NCBI GenBank assembly: GCA_028821455.1
Contig: JAPPGE010000053.1
Coordinates: 1 to 47,017 of the forward strand
From: a bacterium
Lineage (GTDB): Bacteria > Pseudomonadota > Alphaproteobacteria > SP197
Direction: 5' to 3'
Length of the DNA stretch: 47,017 bases
Shown here: positions 27,291 through 34,867 of the stretch, piece by piece
How positions within the stretch are numbered: position 1 is the first letter of the stretch
How the letters are laid out: each line of letters begins with the position of its first letter
Translations under genes and position numbers: made by a program
Notes under the pieces: model-generated
Seen by the model: only the letters and a program-made list of their open reading frames with translations
Databases searched by the model: none
Told to the model about the DNA's origin: nothing

Positions 27291-28599
27291 TCACGTGTCG
27301 AACAGGTCATCGGTCTCGAGACCCCAGACGCGCCACGTGTCGGCTCCCAGAGCCCGCGCCGCCGCCTCTTCCACGCTGGACATGGAGCCGTCCGCGTTAT
27401 GGAAATCACCCGTCAGGCAGCCAACGGTGAAGTCGTGACAATCTGTCATGCGCGAGGCGTGCGTGACCGACGCATCCACCAGGTTCAGGGAGTGCCGTAT
27501 GACTTCGATGCCGCCCACGGGCCGGTCGCCGCGACAGGCGACGTAGATGCTGACGGCCGTTCCGCCATCGATGAACTGCGCCGGCGCGAGCAGCGCCATT
27601 CTACCGTCGCCCGACACCGTGAGGATCCTCTTGTCGCCAACATGTATGCCGGTGCGTTTCCGGTAGCCGAAAGCCCGGTCGCAATGGACGACGCCTCCGA
27701 TCTTCGGCGAGACGCCTTCCCGTAAGACGTTGTCGACAAGGGCCTCTGCGAAATTCACCATCGGCCACAGCGGGGTCCACTTGAGGATCGCCGTTGGCCG
27801 CGTCCCGAATGTCCGGCCGGAGCCGCCTGCCGGCCCGACACGCTCTCTGCCGGCCGTCCGGGTTTGGCAGAGATCGTTCAGCACCGACCTCAGCGCCTTG
27901 AGCGACCTTTCACGCGCGTCTGGCGCGGTGTCGACGCTGTGCCGGATGGCGTCCATCGTCCGGCGGTCGACAGGCACGGGTTCGTTGCGGGCGCCGAGAC
28001 ACCGGACGAGTTCGCGCGTGTCCACACTGACGGCGAGCACGCCGATGACAGCCCCGCCGCGCCGAATGGCCCAGAATTCCAGCGCGCCTGTCTTCAGTTC
28101 ATCGTGGTGGTCGGCGCCTGTGCTGTTCGCGAGGCAGTTCTCCAGGGCCCTGCCCACGGACTCCAGATCGGAGAAGGTTCTGATTTCGAGGACATCGTGC
28201 ACGCCGTCGACGTCGATCCGGCGCACCTGGCGCCGCAGATCCTGTTCCCCGGCCGCGCGAAGGGCCGCGTGATGTTCATGGCAAAATCGTTCCGCGCGGT
28301 GCGCGAGGTCGGCAAGGCCTTTGCAGTGACCGGCGAACCTGAGCAGCTTCCTGGCGGCGCGGCAACCCGGGCCCCGCTCGCCGCTGGTCCGTGGCCGCGA
28401 CGGTCAGATCGGCGAGCATCTTGAGCGCGTCGTCGCGGATCGAAGCGGGAACGGCGCCTCCGGTGGCGTTCGCGCCTTGCGCGTCGAGCCCGAACAGCAT
28501 GGCCGGCACCCGTTCCCCGACCCGCTCGATGCACCGCGGATCGAGGCCGGAACTGTGCAAGGCTGTCACGAACCTGAAGAGCCGGGCCTGCATGGTCAT
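27291..28599 (-). pseudogene. PcfJ-like protein gene with a frameshift
   Basis: An N-terminal piece starts at ATG 28599, overlapping the ImmA gene stop (ATGA). It reads MTMQARLFRFVTALHSSGLD and runs to LADLTVAATDQ near 28390. The protein-like sequence then continues in another frame (KLLRFAGHCKGLADLAHRAE) down to 27291. The second frame opens right after a TGA and has no good start, so a one-base shift near 28385-28400 is the simplest reading. A pattern in the middle (LESVGRALENCLANS, LEFWAIRRGGAVIGVLAVSV, RCLGARNEPV) resembles the PcfJ-like domain of mobile elements. The C-terminal 130 residues are unrecognised. It could be a sequencing error, a programmed shift or true decay. If intact, the product is about 435 aa. 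Confidence 0.55.
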
Positions 28600-29708
28600 T
28601 CCGCCCGGAGGCTCGAGGGACGGGCCACACCATGGGCGGCGAAGAGGTCGGCGAGGCCGTCGATGGTCAGACCGAGCAGCGAGGCCGCACGGCGCACGGA
28701 GAGATGACCCTGCACGAGGGCCAGGCCAAGCACCTCGGCGAAGGGCCGCGAGAACAGGACGGGCGGGCAGTTCTCTGCAACGGCGCCGCCGTTCCTGTGA
28801 AGCGCGGCCTCGGGCAGTCCCCGCGCCGTCGCGTCGTCGACCTCGCCCAGCTCGACGAGGCGCCACCGGAGAGCCGAGGAACTCACCTGGAGCTCGGTGG
28901 CCACGGCATTCAGCCGTGCGATCAGATGGTCTTCCGCCAGATGCGACCAGCGGCCGAAACGTTCCAGCGCCGGAGCCGGCATCAGAAGCGCCGCGGCGAA
29001 CCGGTTGGCGAGACGCTCGATTTTCTTGCCGCCCGCCTCCCCGTCCGTCTCCCAGCGGGCGGGCGGCATCGTGTCCCAGGTGAGGATGTGGAAGAGCTCG
29101 TGGGCGAGGTCGAAGTGGCGGCGGCCGGGAAGTTCGTGACGGGCGATCAGCACCGCGTCGAGGTCGGGCAAACGACAGGCCGCGCCCGAGATGCCGGGCT
29201 CCGCGTCGACCATGAGCACCAGAATGTCGAAGTCGCGCTCCATGACACCGGCAAGACGTGCTGCGGGCGCATCGCCCAGACCGAACTCGTCTGCGAAGCG
29301 CTCGCCGGCGTGCGCCGCGTCCTCGAACCTTGCGCCGGACTCAAGCGCCAGCGTCCGGCGCAGCAGCGGAGGACCCCGGCCGACTTGCGGAGCCAGCGTG
29401 CGGTAGGCCGCGATCCAGGGTCCGGCCTTGCGCTCGTAGGCGTCCAGCACTGCGTCGTCGGCGCCGTCCAGCCGCCAGGAGAAGCGTCCTTCGCCGGCCA
29501 GGAGAAACGGATCGGTGAAGTAGTCCAGGGAAACGTCCAGCTTCTCGACCGCGAGAACGAGCTCGTCGGCCGACAGACGCCTGACGCCGGTCTCGATGGC
29601 GGATACGGTCTGCCGGTCCCGGAAGCCGAAGATGCGCGCGAGGTCGTCCTGGGAAAGCCCGCGCTCCTCCCGCAGCGCCTTGATGCGTTTTGCCATGCGT
29701 TGTATCAT
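28596..29708 (-). CDS. XRE-family regulator fused to ImmA/IrrE metallopeptidase
   Basis: A 370-aa protein starting at 29708, with ATG 29696 as an alternative. An XRE helix-turn-helix occupies about 6-62 (IKALREERGLSQDDLARIFG, TVSAIETGVRRLS). The ImmA/IrrE zinc peptidase domain has HELFH at 203-207 with a downstream acidic helix (ERLANRFAAALLMP). Such proteins bind operator DNA and, when triggered, cleave a partner repressor or inactivate themselves; they are known from ICEBs1 ImmA, DdrO-IrrE and TA-like pairs. It is divergent from the double-AAA+ gene across a region with AT palindromes and overlaps the PcfJ-like gene. It is probably the autoregulator of this island. Confidence 0.88.
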   Translation of the reverse strand: MIQRMAKRIKALREERGLSQDDLARIFGFRDRQTVSAIETGVRRLSADELVLAVEKLDVSLDYFTDPFLLAGEGRFSWRLDGADDAVLDAYERKAGPWIAAYRTLAPQVGRGPPLLRRTLALESGARFEDAAHAGERFADEFGLGDAPAARLAGVMERDFDILVLMVDAEPGISGAACRLPDLDAVLIARHELPGRRHFDLAHELFHILTWDTMPPARWETDGEAGGKKIERLANRFAAALLMPAPALERFGRWSHLAEDHLIARLNAVATELQVSSSALRWRLVELGEVDDATARGLPEAALHRNGGAVAENCPPVLFSRPFAEVLGLALVQGHLSVRRAASLLGLTIDGLADLFAAHGVARPSSLRAE

Positions 29709-29989
29709 TGCATGTCTCCTGCTACAGATATATCTTGCTTTTGCCCATTCGCAAGCATATATATGTCATTTGGCCGACGCGGCAAACACTTTTTTCGAAG
29801 GCGGCGCGGCAGCATGACTGAAGGTGGTGAGGCCGGTCTGACAACAGCCGGTCACGCGAAGAGCGGCAGCCGACCGGCTTGCCGTTGGCCCGACCACGGT
29901 ACGCACGTCATGCCGCCGGTTCATGTACAACCGAATGTGACGAATCCAGCTGCGAGAGTTTCTTGCACGGCCCCTACATGGAGGGGGAC
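29709..29989. promoter_or_regulatory. divergent promoter/operator region
   Basis: A 281-base non-coding gap between the ImmA-type regulator and the AAA+ gene. It holds two perfect 10-bp palindromes, AGATATATCT (29726-29735) and CATATATATG (29756-29765). Between them lies the inverted pair CTTGC (29734-29738) and GCAAG (29751-29755), making a nested dyad of about 40 bp in an AT-rich island. This is a plausible operator for the adjacent XRE protein. Confidence 0.5.
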
Positions 29990-32077
29990 ATGCTTACCGC
30001 CTACGAAAGAAAGCTGCTCTGCTCCTATCTCGCCAACATCGCATCGGGCGTGAAACGCCGGGATCCGGAGGCCAGGAAGCTCATCAACTGGATCGCCGGT
30101 CGGGACCACCGCATCGCATCGGGAGCCAGCACACGGCAGCAGAGGCAAGACCTCCGGACGGCTTTCAAGAAGGAGAAGGCCTCCGCGAAGAAGCTGCGCT
30201 GCGTCGAGGAGTCCCTGCGCATGGAATGCGCGGACATTCCGGCGAGACGGGACCGCACCGCTCTGCGCCTGCGGCGTCTCGGAAATGCGGCCGGGCTCAC
30301 TCGTACGGATCTCGACATCCTCGAACTGCTGCTGCGCTACGAGACCAACGCGGTCTTCGAGTCCATGATCGACGACATACTCGATCCGCCCGGCCGGCGC
30401 ATGATCGTGCTCAATGAGCACGGCCGGGCTGTGTCCCTGATTCTCGGTCTGAAGGCCAGGACGGTTCAGTCCCGTTTGCACGCCGGCGCGCCTCTGGTCC
30501 GTTCCGGGTTCGTGACCATCGACGACGACGGCGACCTGGAGATCCAACGCCGGCTCCGTCGCCTCGCCACGGCACCCGGCGACGGGAACATCGACATCAC
30601 CCGCCTGCTTCTTGACGTCGCACCGCCGGCCGAACTCGAATGGGCGGATTTCGGCCATGTCGCCGCCGATCGCGACCACGTCGAGAAGCTGCTGAGGGGC
30701 GCGCTCGACAACGGCACGCCGGGCGTCAACGTCCTCCTCTATGGTCCGCCCGGCACCGGCAAGACGGAGTTCTGCAAGGCGCTCGCCGCACGGCTTGGCG
30801 TAACCCTCTACAGCGTCGGGGAGGTGGACAAGGATGGTGACGAGCCGTCGCGCAAGCAGAGGCTCCAGGAACTCAGGCTGGCGCAGCGCCTGATCGCCAG
30901 GGACAGGCGTTCGCTCCTCCTCTTCGACGAGATGGAGGATCTGCTCGGAGACTCCTTCGGCGGGTTCGGCATGTTCGGACCGCTGCGCTCCTCGCGCTCG
31001 CGGGAAGCCGCGTCCAGGGTCTTCATGCACCGGCTGCTCGAGCAGGCTCCGTCGCCGACCCTGTGGACCATGAACGACGCGGACGAGGTCAGTCCGGCCA
31101 TTCTGCGCCGCATGATGTTCGCCCTCGAACTGCGCCCGCCGACCACGGCGGTACGAGCCCGGGTGTGGGCGCGGCAGCTCGACCGCCACGACATCGCAGC
31201 TTCGCCGGAGGAGGTTGCGGCCCTGGCCGCTGAGTTCGACGCCGCCCCCGGGGTTGCGGCGGGCGCGACCGCCGCCGCCAGCCTCGCCGGAGGCGACATC
31301 GCCTCCGTGCTCACGGGCGTCCGCAGCCTGGCCCGCCTCCTCTCGTGCGACGGTCCGCCCCGGGGACCCCCGACCCGGTTCGATCCCGCGCTCATCCGGG
31401 CCGACACCGATCTCGCATCCCTTGCGGACCGCCTCTCGGCAAGCGAGCACCAGCGCTTCTCGCTCTGCCTGCAGGGTCCGCCGGGAACCGGGAAGAGCGC
31501 CTGTGTCCGCTATCTCGCGGAGAGGCTCGGCCTGGAGGTCGTCCAGAAGCGGGCGTCCGATCTCATGTCCATGTGGGTGGGCCAGACCGAGAAGGCCATC
31601 GCCCGGGCCTTCGCCGAGGCGCGCGACGCCGGCGCCTTCCTGGTCTTCGACGAGGCGGACTCACTCCTCGCGGACCGGCGCCTTGCACACCGCAACTGGG
31701 AGGTCAGCCAGGTCAACGAGATGCTGACCTGGATGGAGAGCCATCCTCTGCCCTTCGCCTGCACGACCAATTTCGCAGAACGCCTCGACCCGGCGACGCT
31801 GCGCCGCTTCGTCTTCAAGGTGACGCTCGACTATCTCGCACCCGGACAGGCCGAAACGGCGTTCCGCAGCTACTTCGATCTGCCGCCACCGCCCTCACTC
31901 GCAACACTCGCGGCTCTCACGCCCGGCGACTTCGCGGTGGTGCGCAACAAGGCCGAAATCCTTGGCGTGCCGCAGGATCCGGAAGCGCTTGCAGAGATGC
32001 TGCACGCCGAGTGCGCAGCCAGGCCGGACCGGCCGCGGGCCATCGGCTTCAGGCTTGGCGGATCTGTGGAACGGTGA
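29990..32077 (+). CDS. double AAA+ ATPase
   Basis: A 695-aa protein. I chose ATG 29990 because GGAGGGGG lies directly upstream; ATG 29978 is possible. After a roughly 230-residue helical N-terminal domain come two AAA+ modules. D1 has Walker A GPPGTGKT at 252-259, Walker B LLFDEMED at 310-317 and a possible arginine finger in AILRRMMF. D2 has Walker A GPPGTGKS at 496-503, Walker B LVFDEAD at 551-557, pore-loop-like MSMWVGQTE and arginine finger ATLRRF. This is the layout of Cdc48/ClpB-like remodelling ATPases, expected to be hexameric and to unfold or move a substrate. The substrate is unknown. It is controlled by the divergent ImmA-type regulator, which suggests a stress- or phage-triggered system. 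Confidence 0.85.
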   Translation: MLTAYERKLLCSYLANIASGVKRRDPEARKLINWIAGRDHRIASGASTRQQRQDLRTAFKKEKASAKKLRCVEESLRMECADIPARRDRTALRLRRLGNAAGLTRTDLDILELLLRYETNAVFESMIDDILDPPGRRMIVLNEHGRAVSLILGLKARTVQSRLHAGAPLVRSGFVTIDDDGDLEIQRRLRRLATAPGDGNIDITRLLLDVAPPAELEWADFGHVAADRDHVEKLLRGALDNGTPGVNVLLYGPPGTGKTEFCKALAARLGVTLYSVGEVDKDGDEPSRKQRLQELRLAQRLIARDRRSLLLFDEMEDLLGDSFGGFGMFGPLRSSRSREAASRVFMHRLLEQAPSPTLWTMNDADEVSPAILRRMMFALELRPPTTAVRARVWARQLDRHDIAASPEEVAALAAEFDAAPGVAAGATAAASLAGGDIASVLTGVRSLARLLSCDGPPRGPPTRFDPALIRADTDLASLADRLSASEHQRFSLCLQGPPGTGKSACVRYLAERLGLEVVQKRASDLMSMWVGQTEKAIARAFAEARDAGAFLVFDEADSLLADRRLAHRNWEVSQVNEMLTWMESHPLPFACTTNFAERLDPATLRRFVFKVTLDYLAPGQAETAFRSYFDLPPPPSLATLAALTPGDFAVVRNKAEILGVPQDPEALAEMLHAECAARPDRPRAIGFRLGGSVER

Positions 32078-32253
32078 CACGCCCGATGATGACGGGAAGC
32101 GGGCATTCGGCTGTCGCGGAAGGATGAACGTCGGATCGACGAACCGATCGGGCGTCGCGGATCCGGGCCGAGCAGCTTGAAACGCGCCGGGCGGCGGCCG
32201 GTCGTGAGAGAATGGCGCTAGTCGTCCGCCGGCGCGCTTCCTGTGCTTTCGTT

Positions 32254-32517
32254 ATGTCCGAGGCCATCGCGTTCGATACGCACCGCTTCGTCAAGCGCCT
32301 GACCGACTGCGGCTTCATCGAGCAGTAGGTTGAGGCGCTGGACGAAAAACATGTCGCACTGCTGAACGGCAACCTCGCAACGAAGGCCGATATCGTAGCC
32401 TCGTCGCACGAGACCAAGGCCGCCATAGAGGTGTTGAAGTCCGATTTGATGAAATGGCTGGTCGGCTTGCTGATCGTCCAGGGCGGCGTGATCGTCGCGC
32501 TCGTCAAGTTGCTGTAA
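32254..32517 (+). pseudogene. DUF1640-type coiled-coil protein, nonsense at codon 25
   Basis: From ATG 32254 the frame reads MSEAIAFDTHRFVKRLTDCG, then FIEQ, a TAG at 32326-32328, and continues VEALDEKHVALLNGN, LATKADIVASSHETKAAIEV and a C-terminal membrane helix (LVGLLIVQGGVIVALVKLL). This is the standard plan of the small DUF1640 family (AFDTHKFVKxL, LATKADI repeats, terminal anchor). The only visible defect is the nonsense codon. Such genes are scattered in alpha- and betaproteobacterial accessory regions; function is unknown. Confidence 0.8.
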
Positions 32518-32727
32518 GTCCGGCTGAAGTCGTCCGGACACGCCTCATTCCCGTCGCGGCGGCGCAAGGGCCGCGTGCGGGGTGGACCAACGTTGCCGGG
32601 CGGTGCGGATCGAAGCCGTCATCGGCTATGCCGAGGAGAACAACCGGCTTAACCGCGAGGGCCACGCATCGGGTGCGACCGACCGCAGAGAGCTTGCCGG
32701 TCTTGAGCAGAAGACCGCCATCACCGA

Positions 32728-32800
32728 GTGGGCATGAAACTGGGGATCGAGGGTGCGCCTGGCCAGATGGCGGACGGTCCGCGCCACCATGCCTTTTGCA
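32728..32800 (-). pseudogene. MobF relaxase fragment
   Basis: The minus strand reads GMVARTVRHLARRTLDPQ followed by FHAHSVMA, matching the histidine-triad region of relaxase 1 (GMVAGTFRHLASRNLDPQLH). Nucleotide similarity to 8370-8440 is obvious. The rest of the relaxase is missing. It is scrap of a third MobF gene adjoining the efflux pump gene. Confidence 0.75.
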
Positions 32801-32802
32801 TG

Positions 32803-34014
32803 TCAGACGTGCGTCTGACACAGCCGTGTTTCCGATCGATCCAGCCAAAAGACGTACAGTGCGGCTGCCAAACCCAGGGCTGAAGACACGAGCATCATGC
32901 CGAGCAGCCCATGGGGCGCATTGTGCGCCGTCAGGATGGCTCCGGTGAGTGCCGCGATCGCTGCCCCCACCGCCACGGTCAGCGCGCCGGACAGGCCCGA
33001 GGCGCTTCCGGCCAGGCTTGGCCGCACCGACATGGCCCCGGAACTGGCGCTCGGCATGGTGATGCCATTGCCGATGCCGACGCACATGCAGGCACCGAAC
33101 AGGGTCAGCTCATGCACGACCCCCAGCGCCAGGACCAGCAGCCCGAGGATCAAGCCAAGGCAAGCGACGACCCGCCCGCCCAGCATCATGGCGGTGAGTG
33201 AATGTTGCGCGGCAAGGCGGCCGGCGAGATAGCTGCCAAGCACAAATCCTGCCGTGATGCTTCCGATGTACACCCCCAAGAGCCCAGGGGGCACATCAAA
33301 CAGCGCGCTGGCAACCAGGGGTGCGCCGCCCAGAAAGGCGTAGAAGCCGCCGGTCGAGAAGGCCATGCAGAGCGCATAGCCCCAGAAACGGTGCGAGCGC
33401 AGCAGTTCGGGGTAGGCCCGGAACTGCTTTGTCAGCGTTTCGCAGGGAGAGTGGTTGGTTTCGCGCAAATCGATCCAGCAAAGGGCCAGGGCAAATGTGC
33501 CGAAGGCCAGGAATGCCCAGAAGCTGGCGCGCCAGCCAAGGAGTTCGTCCAGGAGGCCGCCCAGCATCGGTCCCAGCATCGGGGCAATGGCCCAGGCCAT
33601 GGCCAGATAGCCGATCAGACTCGCCGCTCGCTGCGAGCCGGCAGTATCCCTGACGACGGCGAGCGACACCGTGTAGCCGGAAATGATGGCCGCCTGAATC
33701 ATGCGGAACAGCAGGAAGGTCCAGACATCGCTGGCCAACAGGCAGCCGAGAGAGGCCAGGCAGAAAATGAACAGCGCCGCCAACATCACAGGCCGCCGCC
33801 CAAAGCGGTCGGACAACGGACCGGCGATCAGCTGCAGGGCCACTGTCGCTCCGGCGTAGCCGGCAATGGCCAGGTTGACGAGAGCGTAGGGCGCCGCAAA
33901 GTCCGTCGCGATGTTCGACAGTGACGGCAAGAACATGTTGAGCGAGAGGACCGACAGGCCACTCAGCACAATCAGCGTCATGAACCGTGGTGCTTTCAGG
34001 CTGTCTTGTGGCAT
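32803..34014 (-). CDS. Bcr/CflA-type MFS multidrug efflux transporter
   Basis: A 403-aa inner-membrane protein with 12 hydrophobic segments, normal for the family. It carries the MFS signature GPLSDRFGRRPVML between TM2 and TM3. The motif C-like stretch IGYLAMAWAIAPMLGPMLGG in TM5 is typical of Bcr/CflA drug/proton antiporters. These export chloramphenicol-type drugs, bicyclomycin and other compounds; the substrate cannot be told from sequence. Upstream are a good promoter, a 15-residue leader peptide and a terminator 46-75 bases before the ATG, so expression is probably controlled by attenuation. The gene is wedged between a relaxase fragment and a relaxosome-gene fragment, as expected of acquired cargo. 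Confidence 0.88.
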   Translation of the reverse strand: MPQDSLKAPRFMTLIVLSGLSVLSLNMFLPSLSNIATDFAAPYALVNLAIAGYAGATVALQLIAGPLSDRFGRRPVMLAALFIFCLASLGCLLASDVWTFLLFRMIQAAIISGYTVSLAVVRDTAGSQRAASLIGYLAMAWAIAPMLGPMLGGLLDELLGWRASFWAFLAFGTFALALCWIDLRETNHSPCETLTKQFRAYPELLRSHRFWGYALCMAFSTGGFYAFLGGAPLVASALFDVPPGLLGVYIGSITAGFVLGSYLAGRLAAQHSLTAMMLGGRVVACLGLILGLLVLALGVVHELTLFGACMCVGIGNGITMPSASSGAMSVRPSLAGSASGLSGALTVAVGAAIAALTGAILTAHNAPHGLLGMMLVSSALGLAAALYVFWLDRSETRLCQTHV

Positions 34015-34059
34015 CTTTCTCGTTCCATCCCGGCTCGCAGGACAAGCGTCAGAGCAGGC

Positions 34060-34089
34060 AAAAAAAAGCCCCCGATCATCGTCGGAGGC
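34060..34089 (-). terminator. rho-independent terminator in the efflux-gene leader (attenuator)
   Basis: In the direction of the efflux gene, an 8-bp stem GCCTCCGA/TCGGGGGC (34089-34082 and 34075-34068, one G-U pair) with a 6-base loop is followed at once by eight T residues. It lies upstream of the start codon and so would block transcription unless relieved. Confidence 0.85.
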
Positions 34090-34114
34090 GCACAGGGTCT
34101 CAGTTTGGAGTCCG

Positions 34115-34162
34115 TTACCGGTCCAAGCGCCAAGCTCCCAACACTACGATCGTCGCTGTCAT
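34115..34162 (-). CDS. 15-residue leader peptide of the efflux gene
   Basis: ATG 34162 to TAA 34115 encodes MTATIVVLGAWRLDR. It sits about 24 bases after the predicted transcription start and ends 26 bases before the attenuator stem. That position allows ribosome stalling to decide between terminator and alternative pairing. The hydrophobic core and WRLDR end may be the stalling element; whether the signal is a drug or amino-acid shortage cannot be told. The ribosome-binding site is weak. Confidence 0.6.
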   Translation of the reverse strand: MTATIVVLGAWRLDR

Positions 34163-34172
34163 GCCGATCAAT

Positions 34173-34215
34173 CCCGCAAGTGTTCGCGGAACACGTTAGG
34201 CAGGACCCTTGCGGG
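34173..34215. promoter_or_regulatory. nested inverted repeats over the efflux promoter
   Basis: A perfect 6-bp dyad GTGTTC-GCG-GAACAC at 34180-34194 covers the -10 box edge and start site. It is enclosed by a second dyad, CCCGCAAG (34173-34180) and CTTGCGGG (34208-34215). This is suited to a dimeric repressor operator. Confidence 0.5.
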
Positions 34216-34221
34216 TGTCAA
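34193..34221 (-). promoter_or_regulatory. sigma-70-type promoter of the efflux gene
   Basis: TTGACA (34221-34216) and TAACGT (34198-34193) on the minus strand are separated by exactly 17 bases. The -35 box is a perfect consensus match. Transcription should start near 34186. Confidence 0.7.
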
Positions 34222-34321
34222 CTGCTGCACCAAGGAGTGACGTCAAGTGTGCCAGGGAGACGGCTTCACCGCCGTTTGTGTTGTCCAATCGGCCAGCGGC
34301 ATAAGCACATTCAGTAGAGGG

Positions 34322-34384
34322 GAGGTCCAAGTTGGCGGACGGGAGATCAGCATGCCGGTCTCGCGCTTCGCCGTCGCCTGCACC
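34322..34384 (+). pseudogene. relaxosome accessory gene fragment
   Basis: The plus strand reads VGGREISMPVSRFAVAC, matching IGRRAKARKMPISRFMVAC of accessory protein 2 (3816-4139). Flanking sequence does not continue the similarity. It is a remnant of a second mobilization module. Confidence 0.6.
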
Positions 34385-34389
34385 CGCTC

Positions 34390-34867
34390 AACAACTCGCC
34401 GATCAGGGCGAGCGGCGCGGCATTGCGGATCGAATGGGAAAATGTCAATTTCAGCGTCTCCCTGACGAATCGATGGAAGTTGCCCGTCCCGCAGTTCATG
34501 ACGAGACCCGCCGGTCGAGAGTGGCCCGGAACGGGTTTACGCGACCAGCCACAGGCCGACAATTCTGCTCTCGAGCGTCGCGTAGAGCATCAGGCCGTCC
34601 CTGTCCGGCCCGTCGCCAACAGCAAGGGGCGGGCGGCGCCGGAACCTGCCGGTCCGGCAACCAGGGCAATCTTTCCACATGTCCCGGTTCCTGTTTCCCT
34701 GTGGCCCGACCCGGGGTCCTCATGCGGCCCCGGCCGCCCGGGCTGGCGAAGGCAGACAAAGTAAAGGCCATCGCATCAGGTCATCCGGACTTGAGGAACG
34801 TGCGCTTCTGCGCCCGGGTCAGCCTTCGAAGGAGACGCCGGCATGCGCCACGTCATCCGAGCCCGCC
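34390..34867. other. no recognisable gene
   Basis: About 480 bases between the relaxosome-gene fragment and the adenylate cyclase pseudogene. Open frames exist but have arginine/proline-rich composition typical of non-coding high-GC DNA. I see no repeats or hairpins worth naming. Confidence 0.4.

Noticed and set aside
29921..31450. 509-codon minus-strand frame opposite the double-AAA+ gene
   Set aside because: The plus strand carries two full Walker A/B sets; the minus frame shows no motif and is a GC artefact.
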